From CAZOKH01 sp964580315 (GTDB lineage Bacteria; Chloroflexota; Anaerolineae; Anaerolineales; Anaerolineaceae), in assembly GCA_964580315.1 (NCBI GenBank), contig CAZOKH010000011.1, forward strand, positions 1 to 52,460: a stretch of 52,460 nucleotides of DNA. The letters are read 5' to 3'. The translations under genes were made by a program, and so were the position numbers. Below are positions 40,947-49,397 of this stretch, piece by piece (the stretch's first letter is position 1; each line of letters starts with the position of its first letter). Under the pieces are notes generated by a model. It did no database searches. It saw only the letters and a list, made by a program, of their open reading frames with translations, and was not told the origin of the DNA.

Positions 40947-42599
40947 ATGCTTACCGTTTCATCCCTATCCAAATCTTACGGTCCCCAAACCGTCTTAAAA
41001 AATATCAACTTCACCCTCAACAACAGCCAAAGGCTGGGGCTGGTTGGTCCCAACGGCTGCGGCAAAACCACTTTACTGCGCATCATAATCGGTGATGAAT
41101 CTCCAGACTCCGGATCGGCGCGCTGGACTATTTCCAATATTCGCCCGGGCTATCTGCCGCAGGGCTTTCACTTTCTGCCGGACGAGACCGTCAGCAGCTT
41201 CATCGAACGCATGCAGGGCAACCTGCCTGCCCTGGAAAAGCGCCTGCAGGAACTGGCCGCTGCATTGGGTGAACACCCGGCGCAGTCAAACCTGCGCGAG
41301 GAATACGACGCCGTGCTGGGGCAGCTTTCCACCGCCGCCGAAGGCAGCGGCAACGCCCCCGCCGTGCTGGCCGCCCTGGGGCTGGGTGAAATTCCCCCGC
41401 AGAACCCCGCCGACCAGTTGAGCGGCGGGCAAAAAACCCGCCTGGCGCTGGCCGGCGCACTACTGGCCAACCCGCAAGTTCTGCTGCTGGACGAACCCAC
41501 CAATCACCTGGATCTATCCATGCTGGAATGGCTGGAAGACTGGCTGATCCATTTTCGCGGTGCGGTGTTGATCGTCTCACACGACCGCATGTTTCTCGAC
41601 CACGTCGTCACCGGCATTTTGGAACTGGACATCAACCAGCACACCCTCAAAGCCTATGAGGGCAATTACACCGACTATGTGGAATCGAAACAGGCTGAAC
41701 GCGAACATCAGCAGCAGGCATTTGTGGATCAGCAGGAAGAGATTGCCCGTTTGCAAGCCGCCTCACGCCGTGTGCGTTCTGATTCGCAGTTTCACCGCGG
41801 CGGCAAAACCGACAACAATGACAAGTTTGCCAAAGGTTTTTTTGCCAATCGCAGTCTCGAAAAGATCCGTCTGGCTAAACAGATCGAAAAACGGGTTGAG
41901 CGCCTGTTGAATGAAGACCGCATCGATAAACCGCGCAACTCCTGGCAAATGAAGTTGGAATTTGGCGACGTGCCCGAAAGCGGGAAAAACGTGATCCTGT
42001 TGGAGAATCTATCGATTGGCTACGGCGACCGGGTGCTGCTGGCGGGTCTGCAGCGCCGCGTGCGGCTGGGAGAACACCTGGTCATTGTGGGACCCAACGG
42101 CTGCGGCAAAACCACCCTGCTGCGCACCATTGCCGGTCTACTTCCGCCGCTGCACGGCGAGGTGCGCCTGGGCAGCAACGTTCAGCCCGGCTACATGGCG
42201 CAGGAACAGGAGAACCTGCCCGAAGATGGCAATCCATTGACAGTCATTTTGGGGGTCGCCTCACAATCAGAAACCGATGCGCGTTCCTATCTGCACAAGT
42301 TCCTGTTTGCCGGCGACGAAGTGTTCACGCCCATCGCATCCCTGTCGTACGGAGAAAGAGCGCGCCTGTCGCTGGCCTGCCTGGCAGCACAGGGCTGCAA
42401 CCTGCTGCTGCTCGACGAGCCGCTCAACCACCTCGACATCCCCTCGCGCGCCCGTTTTGAGCAAGCCCTGGCTGATTTTCCCGGTACGGTGGTGGTGGTC
42501 ACCCACGACCGCTACTTCATCCAGAGCTTCGCCAGCAACGTGTGGAATCTCGAAAGGAATCCAGCAGATAGTCCGTCTAAATATCAACAACCAACTTGA
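40947..42599 (+). CDS. ABC-F family ATPase (ribosome-acting)
   Basis: A 550-residue protein with two ABC cassettes and no membrane segments. The start is ATG 40947 after ACAGGAT; the frame from 40881 would start inside the leader terminator. Cassette 1 has GPNGCGKTT, LSGGQKTRLAL and LLLDEPTNHLD; cassette 2 has GPNGCGKTT, LSYGERARLSL and LLLDEPLNHLD. A charged interdomain linker (~residues 240-310) carries the P-site tRNA interaction motif. Some members dislodge antibiotics from ribosomes, others tune translation. The leader peptide and terminator upstream resemble control of resistance-type members, so drug-inducible expression is likely but unproven. Confidence 0.93.
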   Translation: MLTVSSLSKSYGPQTVLKNINFTLNNSQRLGLVGPNGCGKTTLLRIIIGDESPDSGSARWTISNIRPGYLPQGFHFLPDETVSSFIERMQGNLPALEKRLQELAAALGEHPAQSNLREEYDAVLGQLSTAAEGSGNAPAVLAALGLGEIPPQNPADQLSGGQKTRLALAGALLANPQVLLLDEPTNHLDLSMLEWLEDWLIHFRGAVLIVSHDRMFLDHVVTGILELDINQHTLKAYEGNYTDYVESKQAEREHQQQAFVDQQEEIARLQAASRRVRSDSQFHRGGKTDNNDKFAKGFFANRSLEKIRLAKQIEKRVERLLNEDRIDKPRNSWQMKLEFGDVPESGKNVILLENLSIGYGDRVLLAGLQRRVRLGEHLVIVGPNGCGKTTLLRTIAGLLPPLHGEVRLGSNVQPGYMAQEQENLPEDGNPLTVILGVASQSETDARSYLHKFLFAGDEVFTPIASLSYGERARLSLACLAAQGCNLLLLDEPLNHLDIPSRARFEQALADFPGTVVVVTHDRYFIQSFASNVWNLERNPADSPSKYQQPT

Positions 42600-42614
42600 T
42601 TTTTTCACCCGGTG

Positions 42615-42620
42615 GTATAA
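42615..42620 (+). promoter_or_regulatory. -10 element for the zinc-finger gene
   Basis: TATAAT at 42615-42620, seventeen bases before the proposed GTG start. The -35 region is poorly defined (TTGATT lies only 14 bases upstream). Confidence 0.5.
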
Positions 42621-42636
42621 TGTTTGCAAAGGAACC

Positions 42637-42975
42637 GTGCGCCTCTCCCGCATGGTAATTAATGATAAAAATATGAGAAGAGCGATAATCAAAGACGACC
42701 CGGAAGAACCCGTCTATTCGTGCAATGAATGTCAGGCCGGTCAAATGCACCCCCGCTATGTAACTTATTTCACCTGGCTGGGTGGTGAACTGATCACCGT
42801 GCCCGATTTTCCTGCCTGGGTCTGCGACGTGTGCGGCCGAAGAGACTACGATCCGGCGGCGCTGCGGCAGTTGAGCCTGCTTCTCAATCCATCTGCCGGC
42901 AAGCCTGCCTCGCATCACACGGCACGCCATGTCAAACAGCCGCGCGCCCCGCGGCGTCCCAGCCAGCCGGAATAA
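42637..42975 (+). CDS. YgiT-type zinc-finger protein
   Basis: A 112-residue protein. I place the start at GTG 42637 behind AAAGGAA; ATG 42652 and ATG 42673 are alternatives. Two CxxC pairs (SCNEC and VCDVC) flank ~35 residues, the layout of the YgiT/MqsA N-terminal zinc finger, with the following Tyr-Asp-Pro (YDPAALRQL) also typical. The Xre-type helix-turn-helix of MqsA is missing and the tail is basic and Pro/Arg-rich. Related short proteins are often paired with DUF4258 toxins, but none is adjacent. It may bind nucleic acid through the basic tail. Confidence 0.75.
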   Translation: MRLSRMVINDKNMRRAIIKDDPEEPVYSCNECQAGQMHPRYVTYFTWLGGELITVPDFPAWVCDVCGRRDYDPAALRQLSLLLNPSAGKPASHHTARHVKQPRAPRRPSQPE

Positions 42976-43003
42976 AGAGCCTGGATATAAGCAAACATTG
43001 TTT

Positions 43004-43046
43004 GAGCCCCTGAGGATTTTCGAAAATCCTCAGGGGCTCTTTTTTT
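43004..43046 (+). terminator. Strong Rho-independent terminator
   Basis: A perfect 17-bp stem (arms 43004-43020 and 43023-43039) with a two-base loop, followed by seven T. It ends the zinc-finger gene. Confidence 0.95.
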
Positions 43047-43093
43047 CGAGTATTCTATTGGAACGTCCCACATACCTGTTCACAACAATTCAT

Positions 43094-43624
43094 TCACTCA
43101 ACGACAGCCCGGCAAATGCGCCCGTCAACGGATGAAACCATCACCGAGATTGAAGCACCGATTTTTAACTTCTGGTATGATGCGAGGCTGACCGTCTGCC
43201 TGACCAGGAAATCATCCTGGTCATCCATAGAAAACAATAACCTGTACACAACCGTGCTTGCCTGGTCGCCGACCGAGGTGTCCTCAGAATAAAGCCTGAT
43301 GACCTTACCTGTTGTGATGACATGGCGTTTCTCCATCGATATTCCATGTTGATATTGCTTCCAATCCAAAAGACCAATCGTAGCTGGAACAGTCACAAAA
43401 ATCATCAGCCACATAATCATCACAATTCCATGCATGGGCTTTCCATCACGAGTCGCAAGTACGACAAAAACTATCAGAAGAGCCAGCATGAAGCCGGTAA
43501 TAGCCATCCAAAAGATGAAGGAGTTCTTTGCCAGATGTGGAAGAGGAGTTGCTTGAATCGTACGTTTCTTCAAAAAATACTCGGAATCATTGATTGAGTG
43601 ATCACCACGAGGGTTGCGAATCAC
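43094..43624 (-). CDS. Hypothetical membrane protein (two helices plus beta domain)
   Basis: A 176-residue protein with two membrane helices (FIFWMAITGFMLALLIVFVVL and IVMIMWLMIFVTVPATIGLL) and a C-terminal domain (~100-176) of beta strands reminiscent of the DUF3592 type (VVYRLLFSM, KIGASISVMVSS). Its start lies 23 bases inside the end of the kinase gene, so it is probably translated from the same transcript; a later start is possible. Function is unknown. Confidence 0.6.
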   Translation of the reverse strand: MIRNPRGDHSINDSEYFLKKRTIQATPLPHLAKNSFIFWMAITGFMLALLIVFVVLATRDGKPMHGIVMIMWLMIFVTVPATIGLLDWKQYQHGISMEKRHVITTGKVIRLYSEDTSVGDQASTVVYRLLFSMDDQDDFLVRQTVSLASYQKLKIGASISVMVSSVDGRICRAVVE

Positions 43625-45623
43625 GTCCCGGCAAATTGGTGAGGTTGGTTTGCAGCAAACCGGTGGGTGTCATGATGAAAATATCGGTGTTGCCCTCGCG
43701 TGCTGAACTGAAGGCAATCCACTGCCCGTCAGGCGACCAGGCGGGGTGTTCCTCCTGGAAATTATTAGGGGTCAACAGGGTGGCTTTTCCACCGCGCGAC
43801 GCGAACTCAACGCTGTAAATTTGCCGGGCATTGCCGTTCACCCGGGTGTAAGCAATAAATTTCCCATCCGGTGAAAATTCTGGATATTGCGTTTCGCCCA
43901 GTCTGCCGAAAAAGGTGGTGGGGTCAAACTGTTCAGGGTTGGCGTAATTCAACTTCTGATTGCGCAAAAAGAAATAGCTGTGTCCCTGCGCCGTGATGGT
44001 GTAGAGCAGCCACTCCATGTCTGCCGACCAGGTGGGTTGTGACTCATCAAAGTCAATGCTCAAGCGTTTGGGCTCGCCGCCGTCCGGCCGCGCCAGGTAA
44101 ATTTGATGCACATCCACAAAGCGCCCCCTGTTGACAAAGGCAATGCGTTTGCCGTCCGGCAACCAGGCCGGGTCGCTGTCATCGCCTTTCATGCGCGTCA
44201 GGTTCACCGGGGGCTGCCCCTCATGCGCCAGGTTCAGCAGGAAGACCTCTTTGCCATTCTCTTTTACTTTCAAATCATTCATCACGAACAACAGGCGCTT
44301 GCCGTCTGGCGAGAGCACCGGCTGGGTTTTATCACCTTCGCCGTGGGTCAACTGCACCGGGTCGGCGGTCACAAACACCCCTTCGTCATTCAAAGCCACT
44401 TTCATTGCCCACACTTGCAGCGTTTTACCGTCCTCGCGGTCGCTGACGAACACCAGCGGCCGCCCGTCGCCAATCCATTTTGGCGCTTTGGTCGGCTCAA
44501 GCGTGGCGGGAACATCCGTCGGCTCTGCGGTGGGGGGGGCAATTTCAGCAGCAGTCTGGGTAACCTCCAGGGTTTGCATCACACTGCCCATCAGCGTTTC
44601 AGCCGCCTCAGGCGAAATCTCTGCTTCGGCGGTCGCAGCCACAGGGGTTTCCTGCGCCGGTTTATCTCGCAGCAGGAAAAAAGCCGCCGCGCCCCCGCCC
44701 AGCACCGCCATTCCAATCAACGCAATCGCGATCATTCCCCACACGGGAAATTTCTGCTGCCTGGCCGCGGCGTGCACCGTGGCAGGCGCTGGTGTAGTTT
44801 GCTGCGCCAGGTAAGCCGGGTCGCGCACGGCCTGCACAAGGTCTTGCACGCTTTCAAAACGGTCTTCCGGCCGAATGGATAGGGCAATATCCAGGCTGCG
44901 CTGCAAGTGCAATGGAGCATCTTTGCGCAGCAGGTTCATGGGAGTCAGCACCGCCTGCTGTGTGGCGCGCTGCACGCTGTCAGCCGGGCGCTGCCCGGTC
45001 AGCAGGGTGTAGATGGTGGCTGCCAGGGCATATTGATCGGTGTAGGGGCCTGTGCGTCCCGCCCCGTACTGCTCGGGCGGGGCGAAACCGGGGGTGTAAC
45101 CCCAGGCGCCGGTGGCGGTGACCTGTGTGCTTTCAGCAGCTTTGGCAATGCCAAAATCCACCAACACGGCTTCGCCCTTTTCGTTTAATTTAATGTTTGC
45201 GGGCTTAATATCGCGGTGAATCACCGGCGGCTGCTGCGAGTGCAGGTAAACCAGCGCCGAACCGATTTGCGCCACCCAGTTGAGCACATTCTCCAGCGGC
45301 TGCGGACCTTCTCTTTGCAAAATGCTTTCCAGGTCGTCGCCCGGGATGTAATCCATCACCAGGTACTGGTCGCCTTCGAGCACAAAATAGTCAATCACCC
45401 GCGGCAGGTTGGGGTGGCGCAGACTGGCCAGCAGCCGTGCTTCACGCATAAACTGCTGAGTTGCCTGGTCGTTCAGGGTATGGTTGCATTTCACCGCAAC
45501 TTGCTGGTCCAGGGCTGCATCATGCGCCAGGTAAACGGCCCCCATACCGCCCTTCCCCAGCGGTCGAATGATGCGGTAACGATCGCGCAATATCGTGTCA
45601 GGCGCCAGGTCTTCCATATACAA
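43602..45623 (-). CDS. Ser/Thr protein kinase with extracytoplasmic PD40 propeller
   Basis: A 673-residue protein. The kinase domain (~12-275) has GKGGMGAV, Lys45 in VAVK, HRD (136-138) and DFG (156-158), so it is active-looking PknB/Hanks type. A juxtamembrane Ala/Pro-rich region leads to one membrane helix (MIAIALIGMAVLGGGAAAFFLL), a ~60-residue linker, and a C-terminal TolB-like propeller with repeats such as PVLSPDGKRLLFV, PAWLPDGKRIAFV and PEFSPDGKFIAYT. The propeller probably senses a ligand or protein outside the cell. A TTG start at 45623 has AGGAG five bases upstream; ATG 45617 is the alternative. Confidence 0.92.
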   Translation of the reverse strand: MYMEDLAPDTILRDRYRIIRPLGKGGMGAVYLAHDAALDQQVAVKCNHTLNDQATQQFMREARLLASLRHPNLPRVIDYFVLEGDQYLVMDYIPGDDLESILQREGPQPLENVLNWVAQIGSALVYLHSQQPPVIHRDIKPANIKLNEKGEAVLVDFGIAKAAESTQVTATGAWGYTPGFAPPEQYGAGRTGPYTDQYALAATIYTLLTGQRPADSVQRATQQAVLTPMNLLRKDAPLHLQRSLDIALSIRPEDRFESVQDLVQAVRDPAYLAQQTTPAPATVHAAARQQKFPVWGMIAIALIGMAVLGGGAAAFFLLRDKPAQETPVAATAEAEISPEAAETLMGSVMQTLEVTQTAAEIAPPTAEPTDVPATLEPTKAPKWIGDGRPLVFVSDREDGKTLQVWAMKVALNDEGVFVTADPVQLTHGEGDKTQPVLSPDGKRLLFVMNDLKVKENGKEVFLLNLAHEGQPPVNLTRMKGDDSDPAWLPDGKRIAFVNRGRFVDVHQIYLARPDGGEPKRLSIDFDESQPTWSADMEWLLYTITAQGHSYFFLRNQKLNYANPEQFDPTTFFGRLGETQYPEFSPDGKFIAYTRVNGNARQIYSVEFASRGGKATLLTPNNFQEEHPAWSPDGQWIAFSSAREGNTDIFIMTPTGLLQTNLTNLPGRDSQPSW

Positions 45624-45680
45624 TCATTCTCCTGGAATTGATTATATAAGAAACGGGATCATTTTCATATCAATTTTGAA

Positions 45681-45852
45681 TTAACGTGAGGACAGTTCGG
45701 GATAGTTAAGGTGTCACTGCAAGTGAGCGCACCGAGCGAAGCCATCTCAATTTTTTTTGTTTACGATGAGATTGCTTCGTTGGTTGAAATGTTAAAAACA
45801 CAATTTCAACCATCTCGCAAAGACAAATCACCAACTCCCGAATTGACGTTAA
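45681..45852. repeat. Dispersed palindromic repeat, long copy
   Basis: The ends are imperfect inverted repeats: TTAACGTGAGGACAGTTCGG (from 45681) against TCCCGAATTGACGTTAA (45836-45852). Internal hairpins include GGTTGAAAT/ATTTCAACC and CGAAGCCATCTCA/TGAGATTGCTTCG. Blocks are shared with the shorter copy at 18164-18250. It fills the gap between the kinase start and the groEL terminator and has no open frame, so it resembles a non-autonomous mobile element or REP. Confidence 0.65.
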
Positions 45853-45854
45853 TC

Positions 45855-45886
45855 AAAAAACATCCGGGGTCTTGCGACCCCGGATG
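45855..45886 (-). terminator. groEL terminator
   Basis: CATCCGGGGTC (45861-45871) and GACCCCGGATG (45876-45886) form a perfect 11-bp stem; on the minus strand it is followed by six T. Confidence 0.93.
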
Positions 45887-45914
45887 CCTGTGCAAACATT
45901 TACAAGCTATCGGT

Positions 45915-47555
45915 TTAGTACATGTCCATGCCGGGCTGCGGAGCCGGGGCTGCTTTGGGCTCTTCGGGCACGTCAGTGATCAGAGCTTCGGTGGTCAGGA
46001 TCATGGCAGCGATGGAAGCTGCATTTTCCACGGCGCCGCGGGTCACTTTGGCAGGATCGATGACGCCGCCTTTGACCATGTCAATATAGTCGTCGCGCAG
46101 CACATCGTAACCAACTTTGACGCTCTTCTCACGTTTCTGAGCCTGGCGTACGTTCTCCACCACAACCGAGCCTTCTTTACCGGCATTTTCGGCAATGCGG
46201 CGCATGGGAACTTCGAGGGCTTTGCGCATGATGTTGACGCCGGTCTGCTCGTCATCCACGGGCATTTTCACGCCATCCAGAGCTTCCAGGCAGTTCACCA
46301 GGGCAACGCCGCCGCCGGGGACGATACCTTCTTCAACCGCCGCGCGGGTGGCTGACAGGGCATCTTCCACACGATGTTTCTTTTCTTTCAGTTCGGTCTC
46401 GGTGGCAGCGCCAACACGGATGATGGCTACACCGCCGGACAGTTTGGCAAGACGCTCTTGCAGTTTCTCTCGGTCATAATCGCTGGTGCTCTTGTCGATT
46501 TCAATGCGGATCTGTTCGATACGGCCTTTGATCTCAGCTTCGTTGCCTTTGCCGCCCACGATGGTGGTGTTATCTTTGTCAGACACAATTTTTTCACAAC
46601 GACCCAGGTCATCCAGGGTGGCGGTTTCCAGCTTGCGGCCGGTTTCTTCAGAGATAACCTGCGCGCCGGTCAGGACAGCGATATCTTGCAGCATGGCTTT
46701 GCGGCGGTCGCCAAAACCGGGGGCTTTGACGGCCAGAACGTTGAGCATGCCGCGCAGTTTGTTCAACACCAGGGTGGCCAGGGCTTCGCCGTCAACATCT
46801 TCAGCAATGATGACCAGTTCGCGTTTGCCAATCTGCACCAATTTCTCCAGCAGAGGAACAATATCGGAAGCAGCCGAGATTTTCTTGTCGTAGATCAACA
46901 GATAAGGTTCGGCGATCACGGCTTCCATGTGCTCGGGATCATTGACGAAATACGGCGAGATGTAACCGCGGTCAAACTGCATACCTTCGACGTATTCCTG
47001 TTCGAATTCAAGACCTTTGGATTCTTCCACGGTGATGACGCCGTCTTTTCCAACTTTGTCCATCACTTCGGCAATCAGTTCACCAATGGTGCGGTCCTGG
47101 GCTGAAATGGTGGCCACATTGGCGATGTCTTCTTTGGTGGTCAGTTCAATGGCCTGTTTTTTAATATTTTCAGAAATGACTTTGGTGGCTGCTTCGATGC
47201 CGCGTTTGAGCAGCATGGGGTTGGCTCCAGCCGCCAGGGTTTTCAAACCTTCGGTCACCACAGCGTGCGCCAGCACGGTTGAGGTGGTGGTGCCGTCGCC
47301 GGCGATGTCGTTGGTTTTGGTCGCAGCTTCTTTCAAAAGCTGGGCGCCCATGTTCTCAAAGGGGTCTTTCAGTTCAATTTCTTTCGCCACGGTCACGCCG
47401 TCATGGGTGATGGTGGGGGAACCAAATTTGCGGTCGAGGGCAACATTGCGGCCCTTCGGCCCCAGGGTGGTGGCAACAGCGTTGGCCAGAACATCAATAC
47501 CAACTTTTAACTTTCGCCGCGCTTCTTCAGAAAAAACCAGTTGTTTGGCTGCCAT
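45915..47555 (-). CDS. groEL: Chaperonin GroEL
   Basis: A 546-residue 60-kDa chaperonin. It begins AAKQLVFSEEARRKLKVGID, has the ATP motif GDGTTTSTVLA, and AAVEEGIVPGGGVAL near 400. The C-terminus ends PQPGMDMY rather than in GGM repeats. With GroES it folds proteins in an ATP-driven cage. It is 43 bases downstream of groES and shares its CIRCE-controlled promoter. Confidence 0.99.
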   Translation of the reverse strand: MAAKQLVFSEEARRKLKVGIDVLANAVATTLGPKGRNVALDRKFGSPTITHDGVTVAKEIELKDPFENMGAQLLKEAATKTNDIAGDGTTTSTVLAHAVVTEGLKTLAAGANPMLLKRGIEAATKVISENIKKQAIELTTKEDIANVATISAQDRTIGELIAEVMDKVGKDGVITVEESKGLEFEQEYVEGMQFDRGYISPYFVNDPEHMEAVIAEPYLLIYDKKISAASDIVPLLEKLVQIGKRELVIIAEDVDGEALATLVLNKLRGMLNVLAVKAPGFGDRRKAMLQDIAVLTGAQVISEETGRKLETATLDDLGRCEKIVSDKDNTTIVGGKGNEAEIKGRIEQIRIEIDKSTSDYDREKLQERLAKLSGGVAIIRVGAATETELKEKKHRVEDALSATRAAVEEGIVPGGGVALVNCLEALDGVKMPVDDEQTGVNIMRKALEVPMRRIAENAGKEGSVVVENVRQAQKREKSVKVGYDVLRDDYIDMVKGGVIDPAKVTRGAVENAASIAAMILTTEALITDVPEEPKAAPAPQPGMDMY

Positions 47556-47598
47556 AGGTTTATTTACTCCTTATTCTCTTATCAATGAAATAAAATAA

Positions 47599-47895
47599 TT
47601 ATCCAACCAGAATGGCGAGGACATCACTCTCGCGCAGGATCAACAATTTTTTGCCGTCCATTTTAATTTCGGTGCCGGAATATTTTGCAAACAGCACTAT
47701 GTCGTTTACTTTCAAATCCATTGGAATATATTTTCCATTGTCGTCGCGTTCACCGGGACCCACGGCCAGCACAACACCTTTTTGAGGTTTTTCTTTTGCG
47801 GTTTCGGGGAGAACAATACCACCAGCGGTGATTTCTTCTTGTTCTACCGGTTCAACCACCACGCGTGCCCCTAAGGGTTTTAAATTGAGAGCCAT
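47599..47895 (-). CDS. groES: Co-chaperonin GroES
   Basis: A 98-residue protein started at ATG 47893-47895, preceded by GGAGGAATGT; the frame runs on to 47958 through the operator and is not used. KPLGARVVVEPVEQEEITAGGIVLPE is the typical start with the mobile loop, and the C-terminus is ILRESDVLAIL. It caps GroEL. It is the first gene of the groESL operon. Confidence 0.98.
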   Translation of the reverse strand: MALNLKPLGARVVVEPVEQEEITAGGIVLPETAKEKPQKGVVLAVGPGERDDNGKYIPMDLKVNDIVLFAKYSGTEIKMDGKKLLILRESDVLAILVG

Positions 47896-47945
47896 ACATT
47901 CCTCCAATTTTGATTGAATGGTTTTTATTTTTGGATTCTCTGGGA

Positions 47946-47972
47946 TTAGCACTCGCAATACCAGAGTGCTAA
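47946..47972 (-). promoter_or_regulatory. CIRCE operator (HrcA binding site)
   Basis: TTAGCACTC (47946-47954), nine bases, GAGTGCTAA (47964-47972): a perfect CIRCE element in the groES leader. It implies HrcA repression released by heat or misfolded protein. Confidence 0.97.
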
Positions 47973-47982
47973 AAGCATAGGA

Positions 47983-48011
47983 ATAATAACTATTTTTGTG
48001 TCAAAAGTCAA
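47983..48011 (-). promoter_or_regulatory. groESL promoter
   Basis: On the minus strand TTGACT (48006-48011) and TATTAT (47983-47988) are 17 bases apart, directly upstream of the CIRCE element, so HrcA would block the start region. Confidence 0.8.
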
Positions 48012-48054
48012 GGGAGATTAATAGTCTCTTATAAATCTCTGATATTTGCCTGGA

Positions 48055-49395
48055 TCATTTCGTACGGGTATACCCGAATGACTGGCAAATGGCTTCACTG
48101 GATTCCACCACCGACATGGCTATCGGTTCATTGGAATACACAGCCCGCACTTCCCCCATCACTTTAAGGGCTTCTTCACAATAATTATTATAGGGCCGGT
48201 GCAGAGCCGACAGCACCGAACCGTAGGTGTAATAATACACCACTGTGCTGTCGGTGAGCGGCATGCCTTCAATCACTATGGGAGCTTCTGTTTCCGAGTC
48301 ACACTGACGCACTTCACAGCTTTCTTCAGCCGTGCAGCCGTAAATGGCACATTTTAACGCCATGATGGCGCCTTCATAGTTGCGCGCGCGGAAATAGATG
48401 ATGCCCAGGGCGCCGTACACATCAGGATTATCGGGATTGTAGTCCAGGGCTTTTTCCACGTTGCGCGAAGCAATGAAGAACTCACCCATCTGTGAATAGG
48501 TTTTTCCAATGGCAATGTAAGGGATGGGGTCTTTCACCTCCAATTGCTCATTAATTGTCACCGCCTTGGCGTAATACTCAAGAGCAAGGTCATACTGTTT
48601 CAAATGCCGATAATTGGCGCCGACGTAAACATACAAAAAGGTCATATTCGGCGTAATTTCAATGGCTTTTTTGTAATATTGAATGGCATCACCGTAATAA
48701 CCCAGTGCTTCACGCACCTGCGCATAAATCCGGTTAACATCCATCAAACTATCATCACGTTCCAGGGCCTGGCGGGCATATTCTTCTGCCTGCACAAATT
48801 TCAGTTCGTCAATCAAGATTTCCGCATAGTAGGCCAGGGCGAGCGTGTTCTGGTTGTCAATTTGCAGCGCGCGCACGGCTTCCTGCTCGGCTTCGTTCAA
48901 CAGGTTTACCGCTCTATCCCCCGCCAGCGCATTGCTGGCGCTCCAGTCCAGCAAAAAGGCGCGAATGGCGTGCACGTTGCTGTTATCAGCAGCAAGCTCA
49001 ACAGCTTTGTCAATTGACGCCATAGCTTCTTCCAGGCGGGCCGCTTTTTGCGCATCGGTGGTTAGAATGCTGGAAGAATACCCCTGGATACGCGCCAGTT
49101 CATACCACAATTCTGCATTGCCCGGGTCCAGTTGCACCGCCTGTTGATAAGCAATGATGGCTTTCGGCAAGTCGCCTGCCTGGAAATGCGTTTGCCCTTC
49201 CAGGGCATAAGAAGCCGAGGTGCGGGTTGGAATCAGGGTCGGCAAAAACGGCGATCTGATTTGCTCGGTCTGCACAGATCGCAGCAAAAAGAGGGCTGCG
49301 ATCATCAGTCCAAGTAATACTAACGCTCGGTTTGGGTTGGTTTTGTTTACGTTGGAGCGAAAAGTGGGTTGACGGCCAGAAAGATTAAGATCCAT
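48055..49395 (-). CDS. TPR-repeat membrane protein 2
   Basis: A 446-residue protein with an N-terminal membrane helix (ALVLLGLMIAALFLL) after a ~25-residue cytosolic start and a long external tetratricopeptide-repeat array (about 60-370, e.g. AIIAYQQAVQLDPGNAELWY, AIQYYKKAIEITPNMTFLYV, ALEYYAKAVTINEQ). The C-terminal part has four Cys (CAIYGCTAEESCEVRQC) not found in the upstream paralogue. TPR arrays bind partner proteins; a role in envelope assembly is possible. Its start is two bases after the stop of the paralogue. Confidence 0.82.
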   Translation of the reverse strand: MDLNLSGRQPTFRSNVNKTNPNRALVLLGLMIAALFLLRSVQTEQIRSPFLPTLIPTRTSASYALEGQTHFQAGDLPKAIIAYQQAVQLDPGNAELWYELARIQGYSSSILTTDAQKAARLEEAMASIDKAVELAADNSNVHAIRAFLLDWSASNALAGDRAVNLLNEAEQEAVRALQIDNQNTLALAYYAEILIDELKFVQAEEYARQALERDDSLMDVNRIYAQVREALGYYGDAIQYYKKAIEITPNMTFLYVYVGANYRHLKQYDLALEYYAKAVTINEQLEVKDPIPYIAIGKTYSQMGEFFIASRNVEKALDYNPDNPDVYGALGIIYFRARNYEGAIMALKCAIYGCTAEESCEVRQCDSETEAPIVIEGMPLTDSTVVYYYTYGSVLSALHRPYNNYCEEALKVMGEVRAVYSNEPIAMSVVESSEAICQSFGYTRTK

Positions 49396-49397
49396 TT

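Noticed and set aside
44103..44882. 259-codon plus-strand frame
   Set aside because: Antisense to the kinase gene, His/Arg-rich translation without a domain.
46374..47105. 243-codon plus-strand frame
   Set aside because: It lies wholly antisense to groEL, whose codon bias explains the open frame; no ribosome-binding site or recognisable domain.
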